DNA of 64,000 bases from Cryptomeria japonica (lineage: Eukaryota; Streptophyta; Pinopsida; Cupressales; Cupressaceae). The stretch spans positions 241,305,718-241,369,717 of the forward strand of contig NC_081406.1 of NCBI RefSeq assembly GCF_030272615.1, written 5' to 3'. Below, in pieces: positions 54,200 through 64,000 of this stretch. How positions within the stretch are numbered: the stretch's first letter is position 1; each line of letters opens with the position of its first letter. The position numbers and the translations under genes were made by a program. Below the pieces are notes generated by a model. It ran no database searches. It saw nothing but the letters and a program-made list of their open reading frames with translations, and was not told the origin of the DNA.

Positions 54200-54420
54200 A
54201 CACTTTGGTCATCCATGAGAAGAAAGGCGAATAAGAGAGGAACCATGGATATCTCGCCCTTAAAACTAGGTGATCCATGGAGAGAAGGAGATGGAAAAAT
54301 AGCCCCCAGAATCTATTTGGGTGATCCATGTAAAAAAGGACCTGAAAAATCTAGCCCCTAGAGTCTGTCAAGGTGATCCATGTAAGGAAGGAGAGTGAGA
54401 ACACCGTTAGTTCCACCCAA
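54200..54420. repeat. Short tandem repeat, units led by GGTGATCCATG
   Basis: Four units start at about 54204, 54270, 54322 and 54371 (spacing 66, 52, 49). Each has 'GATCCATG..A.AAGGA' and most have 'TAGCCCC.AGA.TCT'. Confidence 0.8.
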
Positions 54421-54526
54421 CCTCATGCACATGTGTGAAAGTGAGGTTAGAAGAACCTCATAGGATTATATGCCCTAGTACGCTACAATCTATATAAGAT
54501 GTATAGTACAAGTGTCAAGAAATGCG

Positions 54527-54785
54527 TGACATCTCACTCTAAGAGTTTGTGCTCTAGTTCCAAGAATAATCACCCTTTGTAAGAGAAAAGTTGTATCATC
54601 TTTCTCTAAGAGTTTGTGCTTTGGTTTCAAGAATGACCAACTGTACCAAGAAAAAGCAGCGCCATCTCATTCTAAGAGTCTGTGATGTACTTCTAAGAAT
54701 GACCTACTATACGAGAAAAAGTGATGATATCTTTCTCTAAGAGGTTGTCCTCTGATTCCAAGAATGTCCCACTATACAATGCACG
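54527..54785. repeat. ~66-bp tandem repeat, four units
   Basis: Units start at about 54530, 54597, 54663 and 54728. Each has CATCT..CTCTAAGAG, then TGTGCT, 'TTCCAAGAATGACC' and 'GAGAAAAAG'. Confidence 0.88.
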
Positions 54786-55648
54786 AGGGAAATATAGTAA
54801 AAAGAAGTAGTGTGAGTTCCCCCCCCCCTTAATATGTTGTTAGTTAACATATTATGCTTCTTTGATTTTTATACAATTAAACTCCTTGCCCTCACGAAGT
54901 CACAATTGTAAACTAACAAATTGGGAAAAAGACAGTTGTTCTTTTCCCTCTAAATTTTAAAATAGGTACAGCTCCCTTATATAATATTAAATGAATTATT
55001 CAATATAAATTTATGTGCACTTTTAACTAGAAAGAAGTAAGGCAATACATTCATTCATCAACATGCAATAAACATAACATACGTAAATATTTTCGTTGAT
55101 CATAAAAACACAGTTTCACAGATTTCAGACTTCACATAAACAAGGAATTGGCAAATCTGTATTGCTAGATAATGTTCTTTCTCAGATAAATCATTCACAT
55201 AAACATATATGATTCAGTGATAATTAAACCCATAAAGAGGCAAATTCTCAAGATTGAACACACAGATTCAAGTCTTTCAGCCAATATCCGTTTTCTTCAT
55301 TCATTCAAAGATAAATAATGATTCAACATGATTATCTTTCTGAAAGAAACATACAACAAATAGTAATAAACCCAAAACCTTCTCGATTTCTCCAATAAAT
55401 CCAAACCCTTCTTCAGTTTCAAAACATTCCTTAAGTAACATCCATTGTTTCTTTTACCCTTACGAAGTAATTTTCTGTGGTAAACGAGTACTAGCATAAA
55501 CAGTTTGAAAATATCACTGTAAATAACAGAAAAAATCTTTTGAGCAATATAAAAGAGGACACATCCTTAGAAACAAAAACAAATCCTAACTAGCCGTTGG
55601 GGATCTTTGAGTTGCACCATCCTCGACATTCACATTCAGTGCCGCCTT
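54786..55648 (-). other. 3' non-coding region of the ORF-X unit (copy A)
   Basis: Read on the minus strand, it follows the ORF-X stop with no recognisable domain and ends in a purine run (AAGGGGGGGGGGAA, about 54836-54823), which would suit a polypurine tract before a 3' LTR. No RT or integrase lies between ORF-X and this run. Confidence 0.4.
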
Positions 55649-58600
55649 TCATTCTTTGTACGTCGCGATGAACTCCTGTAAAGATGTAACACTGGGAATT
55701 TTAACAGATGTCATCCTCTGTTTCCATGCCTCTATCTCTAGAAGGGTCTTCTTGATTTTATCCACGTAGTTAGGTAACAGATCTGCGTAAATGTATAATA
55801 TAGCCTCAACTCTGGCAACCTTTGTGAAATCAAATGTTATGTGTGTTGCATTCTTCTTAACTTCGTTCATAGCATCACAAAAAAGTTTTACAACCACATT
55901 CATGCTCTTTTCTACTTGACCATCACCCCAGACATAAGTGGTATGAATATGTCTTAATTCAGTTGCCAAATTTTGACATATTCCCTCTAATTCTTTCTCC
56001 CACTTGATGAATTCCACACATCCTGTCTTGAGTGTTGCATTCCTCCAATCAATATTGTGCTTACCAGTGAACAAGATTTATTCATCAACTGTTTTATGTG
56101 GTTTTTCAGTCAGAAATTTAGCCACTCCATACCTTTAAATTTCATAAATCTGTAAAGAGGCAGACGTCCATTTGGTTTCTTCTCTCTCCCACATTTTAAC
56201 CTGTGACTGAATGTCTGCTATTAACAGTGAGGTTTCACCAAACACTTTACTGGATTCTCGAATAAATTTGCAACCGTCATTAATGACTCCATTCACCCAA
56301 TTGTGAAAAATAGTTGTGATGACCTTTCCCCTTTAGATCTGACTCTATAACTTTTGACTGGCAGGTGATGTGGGGCCAAAAGATTGGGAAGCTTGAGCTA
56401 ACGGCTTAGGAGAAGACGATACATTGTTGATTGCATCAATGTAATCTGCCAGTACTCTAATCATCTATTTCAGCTCCTTCTTATCCTTCCCATCCTTTTG
56501 CGATCAAGTAAGCATATGTTTTGCCGAAACTTCAAAGTGATGGTTATCTGTATCCCTGTCAGCAACTCCAAGCTCTACTTTCTCCACATGGTAACTATCG
56601 GCAAAAAGCTCAGATGCTTCTCCATCAACCTTTGGCTTCACAACCTCTGTCATCCATTTACATGTTTTATCATCAATCCCTAACCTTGTCATTGCCTTTG
56701 CCCTTTTTGGCTGAGGTATTTTCGTCACATACTTACTCACAACATCATCGATTGGAAAAGCGATGGGAACAATATTTTTCCTCTTGTTCATAGAAGACAC
56801 CAGCCATTGGGGAGAACTAACAACAGAATCCTTTAGGATTAAAGACTTGTCCTGAGTCTGTTCTTTAAAACCAAGAGAAGTGTCAAGGTTTTTAGCAAAA
56901 TCCATATCAATAGTATCCTTGAATTGATCCATCTTTGACAAGTTACTTTCTTCTGGCAACCTATCCTTCTCACCTTCTTCGCTTGGGTCTAGATCAATAA
57001 AGTGTTTTGCACCCTGTAGTTCACTCCTACCAGTTTTGGCCCTTGATCTAGTCACATGAACAAAAATAGGTGATCTGGTAGCCTCTTTAGTTGTAGAGGT
57101 GGGTTTCTTATGGTGAGAAGATTTTTTGGTTTTTGTTTTTGTTCCTGCAAGACAAATATTTTTAGAAATGTTAGCATCAGGAGCCCTAAAAACAGCTTTC
57201 TTAATCATCTGTGATTCTGGACTCTGAGCATCCAATCATCTCATTCTAGAAATCCAATTTATGATTCTTTGAATCATGCTTATTGCCCTGACGTCGATGT
57301 TATCCCTTTCATACTCAAACCAACTTATCTCATCTAAAGGCTGTGATTTGATTCTATCAAATTCAGGATCAAGAACATCTTTGTCATGATCTGTAACCCC
57401 CTCAACATTCACCTTTGACTTCAAACTCATCTTTACAGTCCTCCCAAAAATCTTCCAAATGGGCAGAAGGAGCATAACTTTTTTCCTAATTTAAAGGTCT
57501 GAATAGCAAAGAGTTTATTATCAAAACTATTTCTAGCTTGATAGAAACCAAAATTGAAATTCTTTAAATCAAATCCAACACTGGCTACATCTGAAAATGG
57601 CTTGCAAGAAAAAGAACCTAATTCAAGGGGAAAGAGGGCTTCACGATCACTTAAATCTACATACTTTTAAATCACATGGGCCAATTGCCTACAAAGCTCT
57701 ACTAGCACAAAACAATCAAAAGCATACCGAGGAAATTTCATGGGTTCCTCCTCAAAACCACCCACTCGAAGGTAAGTGAAGTGGGGATACTAAATATAGT
57801 AGCTCCCATATACTCTGATTAATTGTTGAGCCTCTTCAGAAATCCTTCTTTCTAGATTTCCTGTCAATTCTGCAAACATTCTTCCACTAAAAACATCATG
57901 AACCCACCTATAGTTTTCCAAAGCCTTTTCACTTTGAAAACAGGGATAGAATTCAAAAACCCAAATTCCTTCAAACATTGGGTCTCAACGTACTCCTTGC
58001 CATTCTTTTGTGCATGCTAGATAATATATAAGATATGAAGACATGTAGAAATCCTTATCCCCGAACTGCGCTTGTTTCAATTGATCCTAGAGCACTTTTG
58101 CAATAACCTCTCCCCAATCAATGTAGCAGGATCCTTCTAAGATGACTTGGATGAAATGATACATCCATTCCACGAATAGATAAGAGTCAACCGCTCCCTT
58201 AACCTTATGCAACAAAACTATCAAATCCCTAATGTAGGGTTTCACATGATTTCTATTCAAGGATTTCAATAAGAGAGAACCACCTCTCTAAGGTTTAATT
58301 AACCAGGTTCTAGCAATAACATTTCTATGCTTATCTGCCTTCTTATGAAATCTTGTAACAAAGAGAGAAGAGGTAAATTCAGAGTATGCATGCTGCTCAG
58401 GAATTCTAAATACTGAGACGATTGTTTCTCAGTTCACTATTAACAAGACTTGACCATCGTCTTTCCTTATATACTGGTGTCTAATATCAAACCTATTGAT
58501 GCATTCCCTCACCAATTTTGGACAAATGATTGCTAAAGGAAAGGCTACGGCTTCCACCAAACCACTATTTTCTATCTCAGTCATGAATGGTTCTGACATT

Positions 58601-58740
58601 TGACTCTTTAACCTCACTAAGAGGTCGTCCATATCAAAATCTCTTAGGGCAGTGTCACTGAATTTGGGATGCACACATTCTAGACTAGCAACATTTCCGA
58701 ATAAATGAAATGCAGACTTCACTTTCACTAACTCAGCCAT
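55649..58740 (-). pseudogene. ORF-X copy A: long unknown retroelement ORF
   Basis: ATG at 58740 reads MAELVKVKSAFHLFGNVASL, FSDTALRDFDMDDLLVRLKS and CPKLVRECINRFDIRHQYIR; then, after a TAG at 58429-58431, ETIVSVFRIPEQHAYSEF, HVKPYIRDLIVLLHKVKGAV, LFVEWMYHFIQVILEGSCYI, MFEGIWVFEFYPCFQSEKAL and EEAQQLIRVYG. Downstream pieces are KVNVEGVTDHDKDVLDPEFD (57475-57236), a Lys/Ser/Thr-rich basic segment KTKTKKSSHHKKPTSTTKEA with SEEGEKDRLPEE (57235-56504), and a final helical part (56074-55649, CVEFIKWEKELEGICQNLAT). Total about 1,000 codons with several TAG stops and shifts. GTGAGT just upstream (58815) looks like a leader splice donor. Copy B at 62881-63812 matches its first third. No known domain; it may be an extra retroelement gene. 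Confidence 0.6.
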
Positions 58741-59700
58741 TAAAATACAATTCCTCAAGAAGGAAAACAAAACAAGAATTAAAATCCAATAGGAAAACGG
58801 AAGAACTGAACTCACCTTATGTCAACAAATTCCTAAAATGCCTATGCTTGCAAAAAAAAATTTCCTCTCGCCACCTCCAGCGCCTTATCAAAAAATTGAC
58901 TAAGTTGTTGCTAAAATCATCACTTATAACAGTGCCATATATCAAATTTAAATTCATTGAGAAAAAAATATGCCTCACACATGCCAGAGATTTGGATATG
59001 ACAAGCATTAAATGCAATCTCTTAACTTCCATCACCTCACTCATTCCACTCATTGCAACTGTTTTGATGTGTGTCATTAACTTAGCTTTCCATGATTACA
59101 AACATCCAATCACATGCCTTGAAAAAGTTGATGCCAGTTGTTGTCTTTGAAAGAAGAGTCTTGGGCATTCAAAATGAATCATAACATTCCCTTATCAAAC
59201 GCAACGAATCCATTAAACACAAAGGTTCAAGTCAGTTCACATATGTCCAAGCATGTTATGTATTTATCAAGAAAGACTCCCGACTATATTGAAAAGAAAG
59301 GAGAAATAACCGACTTGAACAAAAACAAAAAGTACAAGGTAGTTCATGTTGGTTCAAATAGGTTCACATAAGTTCAATAAGGTACACATTTTACAAACTG
59401 TCAACCTTACATTTAAGGACGAGGATACAAATTACCATAGAACTAACTTTCTCAAAATAAACCTTGATCATGACATGAACTAGAACACAAAAATTGAAAG
59501 ATGATGGCAAAACCTAGGATATAGGAAAACTCTTAACAACATCAGCTCTGATTGGGGATTGAATTTTATGCTTTAAATACAGAGAACTCCAAACTCTGGT
59601 TCCACCTAATTGAAACTAAGGAAGGGATAAATAGACACAGAAACAAGACAAAAACAAAACGAAATAACAAAAACTATATACAAAGGACGAACAACTTCAG
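58741..59700 (-). other. Non-coding region between Gypsy pol and ORF-X copy A
   Basis: 58741-58935 matches 63813-64000, the leader of ORF-X copy B. The rest, read on the minus strand, starts right after the pol stop and includes a TATTTAAA TATA-like box (about 59580) and the GTGAGT donor. It may hold an LTR serving both as 3' LTR of the pol unit and 5' LTR of copy A; unproven. Confidence 0.4.
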
Positions 59701-60282
59701 AACCTATAAAGCTTGAGATCTTGCCCATTGTATGACAAGGGCAAGATCGTACCATCAGAATATGAGAGCTTGGAAGAATTCAAGCCTAATACCTAATGAA
59801 TCTTGGAGGGGCTCTTCCATAGAGAATCAAATTTTCCATGTGCACCTTTCGGCTCCACATGCTTATCCCACAAAAGGGCCTCGTCACCCTCCATGAACTT
59901 CTGAGGCCTTGCCTTTTTGTCAAATATCTTTTTGACATGAGCTTGATGCAGAGTTATTATGTCAACCAGTTCTTCTCTTTCCTCCTCTAACTTAGGGAGA
60001 TACATAATCCGCTTCTCAATAGAATCCTTGAAGAACTGATTCTTAATCACAGTCTGAAGTCTGGAAGTAGCCAATTCCAATGGCAACGCCACTTGAGCTC
60101 CAGTCCCATATACTAATTCAAAGGGTGCCATACCAATTTCTCTCTTTGGAGTTATCCGATCAGCCCACAAAGCTTCATAGAGATGTTTATGCCAGGATTT
60201 TGTAATCTCATCAACCAATTTTTTCATTATATTGACCAAGTTTTTGTTACTTGACTCGTCCTGACCGTTTCCCTGTGGATAG

Positions 60283-61065
60283 TGTATATGGTGAAAATGG
60301 ATACAATAATAACAATATTGAAAGGCTAAATGAATTCAACCACTAAACCCTAGCCTAACAATCAACAAAGATCCACCATAACATATGAAGATTACCTAAG
60401 ACAATGCAAATAACTCAAAATCACAAAGATTATACCATCACATGTCCAATAGGGTTTTGATCTCCATTCTTCCTATCTCCATTGATCTTGCTTGATATAT
60501 TTGCTCTCAGATTTTAATATGCACAAGAGCTCAACAAAGAACGGAATATGGTTGCAAGTAGGATCGTAGTGTAGCCAAGTACTCCAAAATCAGTCATTAG
60601 CATATGTCATTAGGGTTTGACAATGAAGACAGCATCTTCTTAAATAGAAGACACAATATGAAATGGAGGGATAAGATTGAGAGGTGTAAAAAGAGAGGTC
60701 GGCTAGGATTAGAGGGTAGGTATAAGAAATACCAAAATAATGAAAGAGGTAGGTAGTGTATGAATTAAGAGATGAATGACATGTGTCATGTGTAGAAAAA
60801 GATAATGAATTAATTAAATAAATAAAGATTTATTTAATTAATAGAAGAATAAGACAATTAAATAAATAAAAGTATTTATTTAATTTAGGAAAAGGATAAT
60901 TTAAATAAATAAATGTATTTATTTAAATGAGAAATAAGGCTAGAAGAGGATAAATGAATTAATTAAATAAATAAAGATTTATTTAATTAATAGAAGAATT
61001 AGGCTTATATAATTAAATAAATAAAATATTTATTTAATTAGACATGACAATTTTAGGTGTCTATA
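60283..61065 (+). mobile_element. Solo LTR, family S, copy 2, inserted in Gypsy integrase
   Basis: Starts TGTATATGGTGAAAATGG and ends TTTTAGGTGTCTATA (terminal CA decayed to TA). Identical GATAG at 60278-60282 and 61066-61070. Removing the LTR and one GATAG restores the integrase reading HSSDYY-PQGNG. It aligns with 39881-40599 but has five AT hairpin units (60805-61041) instead of four. Confidence 0.96.
60805..61041. repeat. AT-rich hairpin array inside solo LTR S copy 2
   Basis: Five ~30-bp palindromic units of the AATTAAATAAATAAAG / TTTATTTAATTAA type; one more than copy 1. Confidence 0.85.
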
Positions 61066-62880
61066 GATAGTAATCAGATGAATGCACTAGGGATATGCCA
61101 TGATCATAACAAAACATCATTAACTCCTGAGAAGTAAAATATGAAGTATTATCTATCACTATTCTTGTGGCACACCAAAACGAACCAATATGTTGTTCTT
61201 CAAAAAATCACAAACCACCTATATGGTTGTTCTCTTGGTTGGTATAGCCTCGACCCATTTGGTAAAATAGTCAGTTGCTGTCAATATGTATGAATTCCCT
61301 GCACTTGATGAAGGATTCACTGGACCAATAAAATCAAGACCCCATTGCTTAAAAGGTTCCTCTACAACAACTGGCTTCAAAGGAAGAGTTGCTAATTCAG
61401 GTCTCCTAGTAAACATCTTACATTTTTCATATTCTGCAACCCATATTTATGCATCCCTAAACATGTCAGGCCAATAGAAACAACTTCGGAGAATTTTAAA
61501 TGCAGTAACAGGAGGAAAAATGTCCATCACAGGCCTCATTATGATATGCGTGCAATAACTTTTGTTGTTGCTATTTATCTACACATCGCAAATAAGTACC
61601 ATCTAAGCCCTTCTTATACATAATATCCTATCAGATTACATATTTTGTTGCCTTAAGTTTAAGATTCCTTTGCTCTTTAGAAAAGAGATGCACTGGATAG
61701 CTACCATAAGTCAAATATTATGCTACATCAAAAAACCAGGTGTCTTGTAAACCAACAAACAACGTTAATGGAAATTCATCCTCTATTTCTACCTTGTTTT
61801 CTGCGATCAATTTGCACAATCCCTGACCTCTCACCAACTGTGTAGGATGTATGTCTAGATCATACTCTTGAATTTTGGTCACCCATGTAGCCCTCTTATT
61901 GAGTCCAACTTCTTGCTAGGTTAAGATGCTCTTAACTGCAGTATCTGGAACGAATACCATAGAATGAGAGTGCAGAATGTAATATCTGAATTGCTTCACG
62001 GCCTTAACAACTGTGAAAGCTTGCTTCTTAGAAAGTGAATAATTAAGCTCATGTTTCTTGAGAGGAACGCTCATAAATGCAATAGGTGCTTCAACCCTGC
62101 ATCATCTTTTTGCAATAGGATCCTAGACATTGTGTTCTCTGATGCATAGCAATACACAATAAAATCTTTTTAAAAATTTGGATTGATAAGAGTAGGAGCC
62201 TCAACAACTGAACTATTAACTCTTTCAAATGCTTCCCTAGCCTCTTCAGTCCATTTGAAAGGATGTTTTTCACTCATCAACCGAATAATATGCTTTGAAG
62301 TTTCTATGAAGTCAGGAACAAATCTTCTTAAGAAATTTACTTGCCCAAAAAATGATCTTACCCCATTCCGATTTGACGACAAATTGAGCTGCTGAATTGC
62401 CTTAACTCGTTCAAGATCAATCTTAATTCCTTCTTTCTAAACTATATGCCCCAACAGTTTTCCCTTCATAATACAGAAATCTGACTTCTTTGGGTTTAGA
62501 GAAATTCCATGATCTCTGCAACGTTGAAGGACTGCTCTCAAATCTCTGAGATGATTCTTCCTTTCTTTTGAAAATATTGTCAGATCATCTAAATAAATCA
62601 CTATGACCCTATCTCTAAACTCTCTAAAAGAAGAATCCATTCCCCTTTGAAAAGTTGCACCTGTATTAATTAGACCAAAAGGCATTCTATTGTATGCAAA
62701 AGTTCCCCATGGGGTTATGAATGTAGTCTTATGTTGCTCCTATTTGTCAACTCCAATCTGGTTGTAGCCGGAAAACCCATCCAGCATTGACATCATTTCT
62801 GAACTAGCAACAGTCTGCAAGATATGATCCATATTGGGTAGAGCATAATTGTCCTTTAAACTTACTTGATTCAAGTCCCA

Positions 62881-63812
62881 TATACTCTGATTAATTGTTG
62901 AGCCTCTTCGGAAATCCTTCTTTCCAGATTTATTGTCAATTCTACAAACATTCTTCTAGTAAAAACATCATGAACCTGCCTATAGTTTTCCAAAGCCTTT
63001 TCACTTTGAAAACAGGGACAGAATTCAAAAACCTGAATTCCTTCAAACACTGGGGCTCGATGTACTCCTTGCCATTCTTTTGTGCATGCCAGACAATATA
63101 TAAGATATGAAGACATGTAGAAATTGTTATCCCCGAACCATGCTTGTTTCAATTGATCCTGGAGCGCTTCTGCAATAACCTCTCCCCAATCAATGTAACA
63201 GGTTCCTTCTAGGATGACTTGGATGAAATGATACATCCATTCCGTGAACAGATAAGAATCAGCTGCTCCCTTAACCTTATTAAACAAAACTATCAAATCC
63301 CTAATGTAAGGTTTCACATGATCTCTATTCAAGGATTTTGGTAAGCGAGAACCGCCTCTCTAAGGTTTAATCAACCAGCTTCTAGCAATAACATTTCTAT
63401 TCTTGTTTTTCTTCTCATGAAATCTTGTAACAAAGAGAGAAGGGGTAAATTCAGAGTATGCAACCCTCTTAGGAATTCTAAATACTGAGACGATTGTTTC
63501 TCAGTTCACTATTAAGAAGACCTGACCATCATCTTTCCTTATACACTACTGTCTAATATCAAACCTATTGATGCATTCCCTCACCAATTCTGGACAAACG
63601 ATCACTAAAGGAAAGGCTGCAACTTCAACCAAACCACTATTTTCTCTCTCAGTCATGAATGGTTCTGACATTTGACTCTTTAACCTTGCTAAAAGGTCGC
63701 CCATATCAAAATCTCTTAGGGTAGTGTCACTGAATTCATGATGCACACATTCTAGACTAGCAGCATTTCCGAATAAATGAAATGCAGACTTCACTTTCAC
63801 TAACTCAACCAT
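62881..63812 (-). pseudogene. ORF-X copy B, truncated and joined to Gypsy RT
   Basis: ATG at 63812 reads MVELVKVKSAFHLFGNAASL, CPELVRECINRFDIRQ and, after stops, HVKPYIRDLIVLFNKVKGAA, LFTEWMYHFIQVILEGTCYI and VFEGIQVFEFCPCFQSEKAL to EEAQQLIRVYG. It matches copy A codon for codon at most positions. At about 62880 the match ends within CAGAGTATATGGGA and RT sequence (ACTTGAATCAAG) takes over. The last two thirds of ORF-X and the N-terminal part of RT are missing, so a deletion joined the two. The leader 63813-64000 continues past the window edge. Confidence 0.75.
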
Positions 63813-64000
63813 TAAAATATGATTCCTCAAGCAGGAAAACAAAACTAGAAGTAAAAGCCAACAGGAAAATGGAAGAACTGAACTCACCTTGTGTCAACAA
63901 ATTCCTGAAATCCCTATGCTTGCAGAAAAAGTTTACCTCTCACCACCTCCACCGCCTTATCAAAAAATTGACTGAGTTGTTGGTAAAATCATCACTTATA

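Larger units (their letters stand above)
59707..62870 (-). pseudogene. Gypsy pol (RT, RNase H, integrase), split by a solo LTR
   Basis: Minus strand. RT begins truncated at DLNQVSLKDNYALPNMDHIL (62875-62816), then MLDGFSGYNQI, MPFGLINTGATFQRGMDSSF and catalytic YLDD in RVIVIYLDDLTIFSKER (62614-62564). RNase H region: FFGQVNFLRRFVPDFIETSK, PFKWTEEAREAFERVNS and, after shifts, PLKKHELNYSLSKKQAF (about 62066-62016). Integrase: QWGLDFIGPVNPSSSAGNSY (61350-61291), TATDYFTKWVEAIP, second D in VIDNTSYFTSQELMMF, and then YYPQGNGQDESSNKNL after the insertion, with the catalytic E. C-terminus: MAPFELVYGTGAQVALPLEL, KARPQKFMEGDEALLWDKHV and a final NGQDLKLYRF stop at about 59707. Several TAG stops and shifts. 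The 783-bp solo LTR at 60283-61065 sits inside integrase with a GATAG duplication. Confidence 0.9.

Overview
The window looks like nuclear DNA of a seed plant with a large, repeat-loaded genome. It has GT-AG introns, LTR retrotransposons primed by initiator-tRNA-Met-type sites, a CC-NBS-LRR resistance-type gene, satellite DNA and thick layers of decayed transposons. The long AT-rich retroelement debris suggests a gymnosperm such as a conifer, but that is inference and no marker gene proves it. There are no rRNA or tRNA genes, no CRISPR array and no bacterial or organellar operon. I found no intact protein-coding gene: every recognisable gene carries frameshifts or stops.

Layout, left to right. 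1-3.6 kb: Copia debris and AT-rich intergenic DNA with small duplications. 3.6-5.7 kb: a GC- and CpG-richer, exon/intron-like block that is itself duplicated. 5.9-9.75 kb: a T-rich tract, then a non-autonomous DNA transposon with 25-bp perfect terminal inverted repeats, palindrome arrays and a 1.1-kb CT tract. 9.8-11.9 kb: a broken multi-exon gene of an unrecognised family (minus strand) next to a related terminal repeat. 13.2-15.9 kb: the NBS-LRR pseudogene. 15.9-21.1 kb: an old Copia element whose 5' LTR begins two bases after the NBS-LRR stop codon. 22.1-28.1 kb: a second, younger-looking Copia element (target duplication TACTA).

28.8-35.4 kb: an LTR element (target duplication AATCC) with a four-zinc-knuckle gag and a long unknown second ORF but no pol. 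35.9-38.1 kb: Gypsy integrase debris and another decayed long ORF. 39.9-40.6 kb: a solo LTR (duplication CTTTC). 41-43.3 kb: the second copy of the unrecognised multi-exon gene. 44.4-48.7 kb: a ~357-bp satellite array interrupted by a 1.2-kb solo LTR. 50.2-52.3 kb: a decayed DDE-type transposase gene (minus). 52.6-64 kb: minus-strand retroelement sequence made of two copies of a long unknown ORF (called ORF-X here) and a Gypsy pol whose integrase is split by a second copy of the 39.9-kb solo LTR (duplication GATAG).

The genes do not form a pathway; the window is best read as a history of nested insertions. Three groups deserve a second look: the multi-exon gene family present twice and linked to terminal or subterminal repeats, the retroelements that carry long non-pol ORFs, and the resistance gene whose 3' end is now supplied by an LTR. 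Many in-frame stops are TAG at positions where relatives have Q or W codons, as expected from deamination of methylated cytosines in silenced plant transposons.
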